This document shows, piece after piece, positions 6,747 to 15,087 of a DNA stretch of 64,000 bases (position 1 is the first letter of the stretch; each line of letters opens with the position of its first letter). The position numbers and the translations under genes were made by a program. The DNA is taken from NCBI GenBank assembly GCA_045546275.1, contig JAZQCM010000001.1:314261-378260 (forward strand). The letters run 5' to 3'. The notes under the pieces were generated by a model. The model worked only from the letters and a program-made list of their open reading frames with translations. It was not told where the DNA came from and ran no database searches. Origin of the DNA: RGIG1927 sp045546275. GTDB taxonomy: Bacteria > Bacillota > Clostridia > UMGS1883.

Positions 6747-8891
6747 TTATTTATTCTTTACAGGTTTAAACATAAGATACAAACCAATTAGAACAGTCAG
6801 AATTGCAACTGCAGTAAACAAGTTGAATGAACCTGTTAGAACAAATGTTCCAAACTGGTAAACACATAATGCAACAGCATATGCAAACAACGTCTGATAA
6901 CCTACTGCAAATAATGTCCACTTAAAGTTATTCATTTCGCGCTTTATTGCGCCAATTGCAGCAAAACAAGGTGCACAAAGAAGGTTGAAAATAAGGAATG
7001 CATACATAGCAATGGAAGTGTAGTTAGCCTGGAGCATTGCCCAGATTTCTTCCCCTGCTTCGCTTACCTCTGCCTGACCAAATATCACACCAAAAGTAGC
7101 AACCACGTTTTCTTTCGCAATAAGACCTGTGATTGTTGCAACAGCCGCCTGCCAGTCACCAAAGCCAAGGGGTGTAAACACCCATGCAAAAAGACCGCCT
7201 ATTGTTGCAAGGAATGAATTATCAATGTTTTCCACCATTGTTATACTACCGTTTTCAAAACCAAAACCATTAAGGAACCAAAGCACGATAGTTGACAAAA
7301 GGATTACTGTACCGGCTTTTTTAATAAATGACCAGCCTCTTTCCCACATGCTTCTGAGAACGTTCATTACTGTGGGCATATGGTATGCGGGAAGCTCCAT
7401 TACAAAGGGAGCTGTATCACCTGCAAAAAGCTTTCTTTTTTTCAGTATAACACCAGAAACAACGATTGCCGCAACGCCTACAAAATACGCTGAAGGCGCA
7501 ACCCAGGGTGCACCACCAAACATTGCGCCTGCAATAAGAGCAATTATGGGCAACTTTGCACTACAAGGGATGAATGTAGTTGTTATAATTGTCATTTTTC
7601 TGTCACGGTCATTTTCGATTGTTCTCGATGCCATAATTCCGGGAACGCCACAGCCTGTACCAATAAGCATGGGGATAAAGCTTTTTCCCGAAAGACCAAA
7701 TCTCCGGAAAATTCTGTCCATGATAAAGGCAATACGAGCCATATATCCACAGCCTTCAAGAAAGGCAAGGAAAATAAAGAGCACAAGCATCTGAGGCACA
7801 AAGCCCAAAACGGCGCCAACACCACCGACAATACCATCTAAAATGAGGCTTTCAAGCCAGGGCGCAACATTCAATGCACTCAACAAAGAACCAACAATAA
7901 CGGGTATACCGGGAACATTTATTCCAAAAAAGCTCCAGCCTTCACCAAAAACGCCGTCATTCGCCCAGTCTGTTGCCCAGGTACCAACTGTAGTTACAGA
8001 TACATAGTAAACAATAAACATTACAATCGCAAATATAGGCAATGCCAGAATTCTGTTTGTAACGATTTTGTCAATTTTGTCTGAAACAGTGAGTCTTCCA
8101 AGGCTCGGTTTCACACAACATTTTTTAATAATCCTTTCGATATATTCATATCTTTCATTTGTGATAATGCTTTCAGCATCGTCATCGAACTTCTTTTCAA
8201 TATGTACAATATCGTTTTCCACATGAGCAATTTTATCATCAGTAAGCTTTAAAATTTTTCTGACCTTGTCGTCACGTTCAAAGATTTTAATTGCATACCA
8301 ACGCTGTTCATCCTCAGGCAATGAATGAACTGCCGCCTCTTCAATATGTGCAATAACGTGTTCAATTTCACCTGAAAAAATATGCTGAGGCTCTAAAGAT
8401 TTATTCTCAGCTGCAGCGATTGCCTTTTGTGCAGCTTCTTCAATACCGTCCAATTTAAGTGCCGATATTTCAACCACTTCACAGCCAAGTTGAAAAGCAA
8501 GCTCAACTATGTCGATTTTGTCCCCTCTCTTACGCACAACATCCATCATGTTGATTGCAATAACAACAGGAATACCAAGCTCCATAAGCTGTGTTGTAAG
8601 ATAAAGGTTTCTTTCAAGGTTTGTACCGTCAACAATATTCAAAATTGCATCAGGACGTTCATTAATAAGATAGTTTCTTGAAACAACCTCTTCCAAAGTG
8701 TATGGAGAAAGAGAATAAATACCCGGAAGGTCGGTGAAAATAACATCGTTATTTCCTTTGAGCTTTCCTTCCTTTTTTTCCACGGTTACACCGGGCCAGT
8801 TACCAACAAACTGGTTTGAGCCTGTAAGGGCATTAAATAAAGTTGTTTTACCTGAATTGGGATTTCCCACCAGTGCAATTCTTATAGCCAT
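6747..8891 (-). CDS. feoB: Ferrous iron transport protein B (FeoB)
   Basis: Inner-membrane Fe2+ transporter of 714 residues with a cytosolic N-terminal G domain. Visible nucleotide motifs are GNPNSGKTT (G1), the FVGNWPGVTVE switch I region, DLPG (G3) and NMMD (G4), followed by a helical linker and about ten membrane helices with the two Gate motifs, including GTGCGVPGIMASR and CSAKLPIIALIAG, whose Cys residues are the usual iron-path positions. Length fits the family. The ATG at MAIRIALVG has AGAGGTG six bases upstream; a GTG within that site is not the start. It follows feoA by 22 bases and shares its iron-responsive promoter. Confidence 0.97.
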   Translation of the reverse strand: MAIRIALVGNPNSGKTTLFNALTGSNQFVGNWPGVTVEKKEGKLKGNNDVIFTDLPGIYSLSPYTLEEVVSRNYLINERPDAILNIVDGTNLERNLYLTTQLMELGIPVVIAINMMDVVRKRGDKIDIVELAFQLGCEVVEISALKLDGIEEAAQKAIAAAENKSLEPQHIFSGEIEHVIAHIEEAAVHSLPEDEQRWYAIKIFERDDKVRKILKLTDDKIAHVENDIVHIEKKFDDDAESIITNERYEYIERIIKKCCVKPSLGRLTVSDKIDKIVTNRILALPIFAIVMFIVYYVSVTTVGTWATDWANDGVFGEGWSFFGINVPGIPVIVGSLLSALNVAPWLESLILDGIVGGVGAVLGFVPQMLVLFIFLAFLEGCGYMARIAFIMDRIFRRFGLSGKSFIPMLIGTGCGVPGIMASRTIENDRDRKMTIITTTFIPCSAKLPIIALIAGAMFGGAPWVAPSAYFVGVAAIVVSGVILKKRKLFAGDTAPFVMELPAYHMPTVMNVLRSMWERGWSFIKKAGTVILLSTIVLWFLNGFGFENGSITMVENIDNSFLATIGGLFAWVFTPLGFGDWQAAVATITGLIAKENVVATFGVIFGQAEVSEAGEEIWAMLQANYTSIAMYAFLIFNLLCAPCFAAIGAIKREMNNFKWTLFAVGYQTLFAYAVALCVYQFGTFVLTGSFNLFTAVAILTVLIGLYLMFKPVKNK

Positions 8892-8913
8892 GCTTTTCAC
8901 CTCTGAGCTTTCT

Positions 8914-9135
8914 TTATTCTACAACAACCATTTCGGCGTCTTCTTTTCTGAGCGAAAGCTCATATCCGCGAAGATTTACCTCAATCGGGTCGCCAAAAGG
9001 AGCTACTTTTCTCACGTATATTTCCACACCTTTTGTTATTCCCATGTCCATAATACGACGTTTTATTGCGCCTTCACCGTTAAGCTTTACAACTTTTACC
9101 TTGCTGCCTATCTTAACATCTTTAAGTGTATTCAT
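8914..9135 (-). CDS. feoA: FeoA-domain protein
   Basis: Cytosolic SH3-like protein of 73 residues that binds and modulates FeoB. The sequence shows the FeoA signature: IGSKVKVVKLNGEGAIKRRIMDMGITKG followed by a beta strand with GDPIEVNLRGYELSLRKEDA. The start is the ATG with AAGGGTG six bases upstream; an upstream GTG within that site is rejected. First gene of the feo operon, directly behind the DtxR-like operators. Confidence 0.95.
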   Translation of the reverse strand: MNTLKDVKIGSKVKVVKLNGEGAIKRRIMDMGITKGVEIYVRKVAPFGDPIEVNLRGYELSLRKEDAEMVVVE

Positions 9136-9155
9136 TATATTCACCCTTTCATGGA

Positions 9156-9171
9156 GTTAGTCTTCTCTAAC
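9156..9171 (-). promoter_or_regulatory. Candidate iron-repressor operator 2 of feo (DtxR/IdeR type)
   Basis: Inverted repeat GTTAG-N6-CTAAC placed at the expected transcription start of feoA, with half-sites of the same sequence as operator 1. Centre-to-centre distance to operator 1 is about 23 bp. Confidence 0.55.
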
Positions 9172-9176
9172 CATGA

Positions 9177-9196
9177 GTTAGTTTAGCATAACTAAC
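9177..9196 (-). promoter_or_regulatory. Candidate iron-repressor operator 1 of feo (DtxR/IdeR type)
   Basis: Seven-base perfect arms GTTAGTT-N6-AACTAAC covering the -10 box. The motif resembles the TTAGG-type DtxR/IdeR half-site. Binding by such a repressor is inferred. Confidence 0.6.
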
Positions 9197-9208
9197 CGGA
9201 GTTGTCAA
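9180..9208 (-). promoter_or_regulatory. feoA promoter
   Basis: Minus strand TTGACA, 17-bp spacer, TAAACT; operator 1 overlaps the spacer and -10. Confidence 0.8.
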
Positions 9209-9216
9209 TACTTTTT

Positions 9217-9254
9217 TTTAAAAAAAATCCCGAAAAAGCAAATTTTGCTTTTTC
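9217..9254 (-). terminator. Terminator of the 125-residue Cys-motif gene
   Basis: Stem GAAAAAGCAAA / TTTGCTTTTTC followed on the minus strand by CGGGA and a long T run, just before the feo promoter. Confidence 0.75.
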
Positions 9255-9261
9255 AAGATTT

Positions 9262-9639
9262 TCACATAAGATTATACTTTCCAAGGGTTTTTACTCGTTC
9301 CAATTCTTTTGTTATAATTTTGTCGGCATTAAGATTTAATGCATTACACAAAGAAAAAATATAATAAAGATTTTCCCCTATCTCCTTTTCCACGTTTGAC
9401 CTGCAGTCCTCGCACAAAACACCTGTTATCTGGCTTCCGTCATTCTTTGAGTCAAATTCCACCGCAGATTTTCTCCCGTTAATTTCAATACAGCCGCAAT
9501 TTGTTACGGATTTAATAGCCGCTCTGTTCATTTTCGCATTAGACATACTGAGCTTTGTTAAAATATCTAAAATGCTTTTGTTCCATATGTGAAATTTAAG
9601 CACTGTCGCTTGAAAATCTTCAGTTAATGTTTTCTTCAT
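9262..9639 (-). CDS. Conserved small protein of unknown function with CGC and CxxC motifs
   Basis: A 125-residue soluble protein I cannot assign to a function. It has an N-terminal helical part (ILDILTKLSMSNAKMNRAAIKSV), a centre with NCGCIEIN and LCEDCR, a spacing that suggests a metal site, and a C-terminal amphipathic helix pair (EKEIGENLYYIFSLCNALNLN) slightly reminiscent of MazG-like nucleotide pyrophosphohydrolases, though the acidic ExxE-xxD signature is not clear. I recall proteins of this layout as common in Clostridia. It is a single-gene unit with its own consensus promoter, a palindrome between promoter and start, and a terminator behind it. Confidence 0.75.
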   Translation of the reverse strand: MKKTLTEDFQATVLKFHIWNKSILDILTKLSMSNAKMNRAAIKSVTNCGCIEINGRKSAVEFDSKNDGSQITGVLCEDCRSNVEKEIGENLYYIFSLCNALNLNADKIITKELERVKTLGKYNLM

Positions 9640-9650
9640 TTACAACCCTC

Positions 9651-9669
9651 ATTTACATATTTTGTAAAT
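9651..9669 (-). promoter_or_regulatory. Palindrome between promoter and start of the 125-residue protein gene
   Basis: ATTTACA-N5-TGTAAAT, perfect 7-bp arms, lying just downstream of the -10 box and upstream of the start codon. Position suits a repressor operator; the regulator is unknown. Confidence 0.45.
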
Positions 9670-9671
9670 TA

Positions 9672-9700
9672 ATTATAGCAACTGAATTACCACTTGTCAA
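9672..9700 (-). promoter_or_regulatory. Promoter of the 125-residue protein gene
   Basis: Perfect consensus on the minus strand: TTGACA, 17-bp spacer, TATAAT. Confidence 0.85.
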
Positions 9701-9708
9701 TCTGCACA

Positions 9709-9742
9709 CAAAAAAAGAATGAGAGAAAAATCCCTCATTCTT
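9709..9742 (-). terminator. Terminator of the envelope operon
   Basis: Stem AAGAATGAG / CTCATTCTT with a T run. The first arm includes the gtrA stop codon. Confidence 0.85.
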
Positions 9743-10193
9743 CGTCTTTAAATGCAAAAAATCTCTGTCCTGTGTAATTAAAAACCACAAAAAGAACCAT
9801 TCCGACAATTGTTGCAACATTGTCAATAATCTGTTCCTTACCGTTCAAAAAACCAAAGCTTAGTTTTTCAATAAAACTAAACACACCATCTCCTGCAAAG
9901 CCCATAAGAAAAGCAACACCGGGCTTTGCAATGCCATAAGCAAGTGTCATGCAAATGATTATGTTAATAGCAAATCTGAGCGCTTCCTTTTTTATGTTTC
10001 CTTTACTTTTAAATGTAAAGTACTTGTTCAAAACAAAGCTTAAAACACTTGTGGGAATATAGTTTAAAAGAACTGAAACCCAATAGCCAAGCTGAAACAC
10101 GTTAAGTGCCACAAAATTTATCAAATAACCGACTATTGTGTTCAAAATTCCAACGAGCCCGAACTTTAAAAGCTTTTCATCAATAAACTTCAT
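9735..10193 (-). CDS. GtrA-family membrane protein (putative lipid-linked sugar flippase)
   Basis: Membrane protein of 152 residues with four predicted helices, beginning LLKFGLVGILNTIVGYLINF, the GtrA/GtcA signature, and ending VFNYTGQRFFAFKD, also typical. GtrA-type proteins are proposed to flip undecaprenyl-phosphate sugars made by a partner GT2 enzyme to the outer face. Its start overlaps the end of that GT2 gene by 14 bases, so translation is coupled. With the YfhO-like gene upstream, it reproduces the CsbB-GtcA-YfhO trio that decorates teichoic acid with sugar in Bacillus. Last gene before the operon terminator. Confidence 0.9.
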   Translation of the reverse strand: MKFIDEKLLKFGLVGILNTIVGYLINFVALNVFQLGYWVSVLLNYIPTSVLSFVLNKYFTFKSKGNIKKEALRFAINIIICMTLAYGIAKPGVAFLMGFAGDGVFSFIEKLSFGFLNGKEQIIDNVATIVGMVLFVVFNYTGQRFFAFKDEE

Positions 10194-11124
10194 CTTTTTC
10201 AGTCTCCTTAACTATATAAATGGGACGTTTTTTTGTTTCAATATAGGTTTTTTCAAGATATTGTCCTAAAATACCAATCATTAAAAGCTGTATGCCGCCA
10301 AGAAGCAGAATAACACATATAAGTGTTGGGAAACCTGCCACAGGCTCACCAAAAAGAATGGTTTTAACCACTGTTATCATTCCAAAAACAAATGCTAATA
10401 CACAGAAAAGTATGCCAAGATATGATGACATTTTTAAAGGAGCTGTTGAAAATGCTGTAATCCCGTCCAATGAATAGGCAAAAAGCTTTTTAAAGGACCA
10501 CTTTGTTTCACCGGCAACTCTTGCCACATTTTCAAAGGGAATCCACTTTGTTTCAAAGCCTACCCAGCTGAAAATACCCTTTGAAAAACGGTTCACTTCG
10601 CTCAATTCTAAAATTGAATTAACCATTCTTCTGGTCATCATTCTGTAATCGCATGCACCGGGAACAATGTTAGTATCTGACATACTGTTTATAAGCGAGT
10701 AAAAGCGCATAGCAAAGAATGAGCGTATTTTAGGCTCGCCGATTCTTTTCACTCGTCTTGTTGCAACACAGTCATAGCCTTCTTCTTTTATTCCTTTATA
10801 CATTTCGGGAATAAACTTTGGAGGATGCTGTAAATCCGCATCCATAACAACCACAAGGTTTCCTGTAACATTACAAAAGCCTGCAAACATGGCAGCTTCT
10901 TTTCCAAAATTTCTGGAAAAAGAAATATAGCGAACCCTTTTATCTTTTTTTGCAAAGTCTCTTAAAACCTTGATTGTATTGTCCGAGGAACCGTCGTTGA
11001 CAAAAATATACTCAAATTCGGCATTTTCTTTCATTAATTCCGAAATTCGTGTTATTTCATCATAAAAGTAAGGAAGAGATAACTCCTCGTTAAAACATGG
11101 AACAATTACTGATATTTTATCCAT
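10180..11124 (-). CDS. GT2 polyprenyl-phosphate glycosyltransferase (GtrB/CsbB-like)
   Basis: Membrane-bound glycosyltransferase of 314 residues predicted to transfer a sugar from a nucleotide donor to undecaprenyl phosphate on the cytosolic face. The N-terminal GT-A domain opens with ISVIVPCFNEE, has the VNDGSSD motif near residue 45 and the DADLQHPP metal motif near 95, and QYLEKTYIE-like residues close the protein. Two C-terminal helices anchor it. This layout matches GtrB, CsbB and dolichol-phosphate mannose synthase-like enzymes. It overlaps the YfhO-like gene by eight bases and the gtrA gene by 14, making a tightly coupled trio. The sugar cannot be determined from sequence. Confidence 0.92.
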   Translation of the reverse strand: MDKISVIVPCFNEELSLPYFYDEITRISELMKENAEFEYIFVNDGSSDNTIKVLRDFAKKDKRVRYISFSRNFGKEAAMFAGFCNVTGNLVVVMDADLQHPPKFIPEMYKGIKEEGYDCVATRRVKRIGEPKIRSFFAMRFYSLINSMSDTNIVPGACDYRMMTRRMVNSILELSEVNRFSKGIFSWVGFETKWIPFENVARVAGETKWSFKKLFAYSLDGITAFSTAPLKMSSYLGILFCVLAFVFGMITVVKTILFGEPVAGFPTLICVILLLGGIQLLMIGILGQYLEKTYIETKKRPIYIVKETEKDEVY

Positions 11125-13744
11125 TTTTCTTCCTCCTTGTAAATACGATTATCACTGCAAAAGCCAAAATTGCAACAATTGAAATTGCTGTGCCAAGTTT
11201 AAAACCATCCGGCGAATATTTCAATACAATTTCATGTTCACCTTTTTTCAATTCTGCCGCAATCATTGCACCTTCAAAGGGTGTAATCTCGGTTTCTTTG
11301 CCGTCAACGTATAATGTCCAGCCTTTTTCATAAGGCAATGAGGTGTATAACAAACCGTCTTCCTTAACAGAAATATTGGCTTTGATACGGGTTTCTTCAT
11401 ATTCGATTATTTCCAGGGCTTCATCCCTGAGCTTTTCCATACCTCTTTCAAAAAGCTCTGCATTCATGGAATAAACATGGAATATAAGGTCGTCTTTTTT
11501 GGGGAAATCACCGTTAAGATGGAACTTAAATGTAACTTTAGTCCCCTCCGGATACTCACCTGCCGGGAAAATGTATTTTCTCTTAACCGCTTTATAATCG
11601 GTATTGTTCACCACAACTTTATCCGCACAAACACAGTCAATGTATGCAAAAATCGGGTTTGCGTCAGGTGTAACATAGTTAATCGAAAGGTTCTTTTCAG
11701 TTTCGCCCTCATGGAAGCTTATTTCGTATTTACCGCTACTTCCGTAAACCCTTATGGTGTTTGAAGCAGGAACGCTGGTAATGTCGATTTTTGTAAACAA
11801 AGTTTCGTCAATACCTGTAGCTTTTCTGAACAAATCATTCTGCACTTCAAAGGGATTGTAACCTTCAATGCCCTCCTTCAGGCTACTGTCAGTCATAAAG
11901 CCAAGAGGAAGATACTGTGTGTTCTTATAAATACTAACCTCATTTTTCCCTTCTTCGTCTGCGGCAGAGCTTTCCAATTCAAGATAAGGGTTCAAATTAT
12001 CCATATTGTTTCGGAAAATCACTCTTTCTACCGACAAGAAGGAGTTTGTAAGAGGCGATGTTGTCTGGTAGTAATATCTGTTAGCTCTTGCAGGTGCACA
12101 AATAGCAAGCTTTTCCATAAGCTTTGTAAGAGCATAATTTGCAGTGGATGTAAATGCAGAAACACCCTTGAAGCCATAAAGTGATCCATCGTTTAAAATA
12201 TACTCATTAGCGTTTTCAACTCTGCCTAAGGATGATTTAGCATCAACGTTTTCCAAAACCTGTTCAATTTCTTCGCCACGATAATAATACGAAGAATACG
12301 TGGTAGTTCTTACCACCGGCACCGCAATGGCTGTATTAGCAATTACTTCAATAACTATTAACCCACAGAACACTCTTTTCCAGCCGTCTTTGTTTTTCTT
12401 TTCGTTAAGATAAGACTGCACCACCACAACATACACAAGAGCCAATGCAACTGAAAGAATAACAGTTACAAGCTTTGCCTCGCCTACGGCACAAACACTT
12501 ACCAACACAGAAATTAATACCGCCGCAAGTGTTCCGATTTTTGTATTTTTCTTGTTGTCCGTATCGTTATCAAAAAGAGTAAGATAAGTTCTGTATGCCA
12601 TTGCAACAAGCACAAATGACATTATAAAAGCGTATCTGTAAGGCACCATGTTAGGTTTGTGGAAACCGTGCCAGATAATATCAAGCTCGCTGACAACAAG
12701 ACTTAGAAGCAAAATACCAACCGTTAACATTGTTGCTATTTTTTCCCGCTTGGAAACCTTTGCAGATGCAAGGAAAAAGCCTAACATCACAACTGAAACA
12801 ATACCACTGTAAATATTGGGAAGACCTTCCTTTGGAACCGGCTCATTGAAGGAGGCTAAGCGACCTACAACATCATCCAAATCCTCTCCAAGCTCTTCCA
12901 CGCTTGCTTTTATTCGTTCTCCAACGCTTTTCTCGGCAGTAGATTTTGGCACCTGACTAACAGTGTTTCCCAGGCTGTTATACGCCGGGATTGTTATAAA
13001 AGCAGTTATTGCAAGAGCAATAACCGATGAAAATGCAATAAGCATCAACTTTTTCAAAAATGCTTTAAGGTTCATACTTTCTTTGATGCACTCTGCAAAG
13101 AAATATATTGCTGTAAAAATACAAACCATAAATCCGATATAAAAATTGAAAATAACCGCCAACGCCAATGAAATAATATATAATACTATTTTATTTTCTT
13201 TTACCAGTAAATGCACACCAAGCATTACTAAAGGAAGCATGTAAACTGTGTCGAGCCACATGATGTTCCAGTAATAGCCAAGCATGTACCCAGACAAAGC
13301 ATAAAGTGCAGAAAATACAACTGTGGAAATGTCATATTTTCCAAAAAGCTTTTTAAGATACACTGAGAAGAAAAGGCCCGACAACCCCACTTTCATTACA
13401 ACAATTACTGTTACAAGATCTCTTAAGTTAGCCTTTGAAACAAAAACTGTAAGAATGTTTAAGGGGCTTGCACAGTAATAGGCAATAAGTGATAAAAAGT
13501 TTATGCCCATACCAATAGTATCTTCATACAATAAGCTTCCGCCTGTTTTGAGGTTTTCCTGCAAAACGCAAAGGAACGGATAATACTGATGCCAGAAATC
13601 CGTTACAATAATTTGCTTATCACCAAAAGGGTGCACCTTATTAATCGCAAAAATAACATATAACACAAGGGCAGGCAGCATAAAAGATGCTGCCCCTATA
13701 AGAAACGATTTATTTTTTAATAATGCTTTGATTTTATCTTTCAT
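11117..13744 (-). CDS. YfhO-family membrane protein (GT-C-like glycosyltransferase)
   Basis: Large membrane protein of 875 residues. The N-terminal part (about 1-480) holds around a dozen helices, with the first loop containing DFWHQYYPFL, the Asp expected in GT-C-fold enzymes. The C-terminal 350 residues form an external beta-rich domain ending in one more helix and RRKKNG. YfhO of Bacillus is the proposed transferase that moves lipid-linked GlcNAc onto lipoteichoic acid outside the cell; length and topology match. It starts 11 bases after the SPFH gene and overlaps the GT2 gene. The acceptor here is unknown; the operon also encodes an SLH-anchored protein and a lipoprotein. Confidence 0.88.
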   Translation of the reverse strand: MKDKIKALLKNKSFLIGAASFMLPALVLYVIFAINKVHPFGDKQIIVTDFWHQYYPFLCVLQENLKTGGSLLYEDTIGMGINFLSLIAYYCASPLNILTVFVSKANLRDLVTVIVVMKVGLSGLFFSVYLKKLFGKYDISTVVFSALYALSGYMLGYYWNIMWLDTVYMLPLVMLGVHLLVKENKIVLYIISLALAVIFNFYIGFMVCIFTAIYFFAECIKESMNLKAFLKKLMLIAFSSVIALAITAFITIPAYNSLGNTVSQVPKSTAEKSVGERIKASVEELGEDLDDVVGRLASFNEPVPKEGLPNIYSGIVSVVMLGFFLASAKVSKREKIATMLTVGILLLSLVVSELDIIWHGFHKPNMVPYRYAFIMSFVLVAMAYRTYLTLFDNDTDNKKNTKIGTLAAVLISVLVSVCAVGEAKLVTVILSVALALVYVVVVQSYLNEKKNKDGWKRVFCGLIVIEVIANTAIAVPVVRTTTYSSYYYRGEEIEQVLENVDAKSSLGRVENANEYILNDGSLYGFKGVSAFTSTANYALTKLMEKLAICAPARANRYYYQTTSPLTNSFLSVERVIFRNNMDNLNPYLELESSAADEEGKNEVSIYKNTQYLPLGFMTDSSLKEGIEGYNPFEVQNDLFRKATGIDETLFTKIDITSVPASNTIRVYGSSGKYEISFHEGETEKNLSINYVTPDANPIFAYIDCVCADKVVVNNTDYKAVKRKYIFPAGEYPEGTKVTFKFHLNGDFPKKDDLIFHVYSMNAELFERGMEKLRDEALEIIEYEETRIKANISVKEDGLLYTSLPYEKGWTLYVDGKETEITPFEGAMIAAELKKGEHEIVLKYSPDGFKLGTAISIVAILAFAVIIVFTRRKKNG

Positions 13745-13755
13745 TTACTTTCAAC

Positions 13756-14646
13756 TCAATTCTTAGCGTCGGTCATAGCTTCTTTCAAAGAAGCCGCAAG
13801 TGTTGTAAGGTTTTGGATTTCAGAAGGGATAATCAGCTTTGTTGACTGTCCGTTAGCAACCTTTTCCAATGCTTCCAAGCTTCTTATAGAAATAGTTTCC
13901 TTTGTAGGATTAGCCTGATTTATCAGTTCTATACCCTTTGCAATGGCAGTTTGCACCTTAAGGATTGCTTCAGCATCACCTTCAGCTTCGCGGATTTTAG
14001 CTTCCTTAATAGCTTCGGCACGTAAAATAGCACTTTCCTTTTCACCTTCGGCAACAAGTACTGCACTTCTCTTTTCGCCTTCAGCCTTCAAGATAGATTC
14101 ACGTCTTTCGCGTTCTGCCTTCATTTGCTTTTCCATTGCATCCTGAATTTCTGCAGGAGGAATAATATTCTTAAGCTCAACACGATTAATCTTAATACCC
14201 CACGGATCGGTAGCTTCGTCAAGAATTGTACGCATTTTTGCGTTTACAATATCACGGCTTGTTAAGGTTTCATCAAGCTCCATTTCACCAATGATATTAC
14301 GAAGTGTTGTTGCTGTGAGTGTTTCAATAGCCATCATGGGATTTTCAACACCATAGCAATAAAGCTTTGAATCAGTAATCTGGAAGTAAACAACCGTATC
14401 AATCTGCATTGTTACGTTATCTTTTGTGATAACCGCCTGGGGTCTGAAATCTGCAACTCTTTCCTTTAAGTTTACAGTTGCAACCACACGGTCAATGAAA
14501 GGCACTTTAATATGAAGACCTACTCCCCAAGTTTCCTTATAGGCACCAAGTCGTTCAATAACCATAGCCTTTGCCTGAGGAACAATTTTAATATTAGAAA
14601 CAACAACTACTAACGCAAGAAAAATTAAAAATACTACAAATGGCAT
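13756..14646 (-). CDS. SPFH/band 7 (stomatin-like, slipin) membrane protein
   Basis: Membrane-associated scaffold of 296 residues. One N-terminal helix (VVFLIFLALVVVVSNI) is followed by the SPFH domain (about 20-185: IKIVPQAKAMVIERLGAY, PWGIKINRVELKNI) and then by an Ala/Glu/Lys-rich coiled coil with repeated AEGEK units. Such proteins oligomerise on membranes as large cages or microdomain scaffolds and often act with a membrane NfeD protease-like partner. The nfeD gene lies nine bases upstream in the same operon. GAGGTG serves as ribosome-binding site. Assignment is firm; the cargo is unknown. Confidence 0.93.
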   Translation of the reverse strand: MPFVVFLIFLALVVVVSNIKIVPQAKAMVIERLGAYKETWGVGLHIKVPFIDRVVATVNLKERVADFRPQAVITKDNVTMQIDTVVYFQITDSKLYCYGVENPMMAIETLTATTLRNIIGEMELDETLTSRDIVNAKMRTILDEATDPWGIKINRVELKNIIPPAEIQDAMEKQMKAERERRESILKAEGEKRSAVLVAEGEKESAILRAEAIKEAKIREAEGDAEAILKVQTAIAKGIELINQANPTKETISIRSLEALEKVANGQSTKLIIPSEIQNLTTLAASLKEAMTDAKN

Positions 14647-14655
14647 ATAAACACC

Positions 14656-15075
14656 TCAAACTTTCTTCACTACGAGCTTAACGCCCTCTATTTTTAATAC
14701 CTCAACCTGACTTCCCATTTCAATTGTTTCGTCGGCCTTTGCTGACCACACGTTTCCAAGCACTTCAACAACACCTGTTGCCGCTATGGGTTCGATTGTT
14801 GTGGTCACAATTCCCTTGGCTCCGATAAGTCGATCCGCATTTGTAGGTTCATGTTCCGGCATAAGGTTTTTGTTGTAAAACTTTTTGAACACCACAAGAG
14901 AAACAGCTGATACAACTGCAAACACAACCATTGATGAGGATACACCCATCCCAAAATATGTACATATGCCTGCAGCCAAAGCACCTAAAGCAAACCATAC
15001 AGAAATAAGAGCCGGGGTTACAGCTTCAACAATTAAAAACACCACCATTGCACAAAGCCAGTACAAAGTATTCAT
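14656..15075 (-). CDS. NfeD-family membrane protein, short form
   Basis: A 139-residue protein with two or three N-terminal membrane helices (WLCAMVVFLIVEAVTP, LGALAAGICTYFGM, VVFAVVSAVSLVVF) and a C-terminal OB-fold domain (LIGAKGIVTTTIEPIAATGVVEVLGNVWSAKA). This is the short NfeD form that lacks the ClpP-like protease part and normally pairs with an SPFH protein, as here. The start ATG follows GAGGG by five bases. It begins 12 bases after the cohesin-like SLH gene. Confidence 0.92.
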   Translation of the reverse strand: MNTLYWLCAMVVFLIVEAVTPALISVWFALGALAAGICTYFGMGVSSSMVVFAVVSAVSLVVFKKFYNKNLMPEHEPTNADRLIGAKGIVTTTIEPIAATGVVEVLGNVWSAKADETIEMGSQVEVLKIEGVKLVVKKV

Positions 15076-15087
15076 CAAATCCCTCTT

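Noticed and set aside
7129..7794. A 221-residue plus-strand open frame opposite feoB
   Set aside because: It has no family features or ribosome-binding site and mirrors the codon structure of feoB, whose frame is clearly real.
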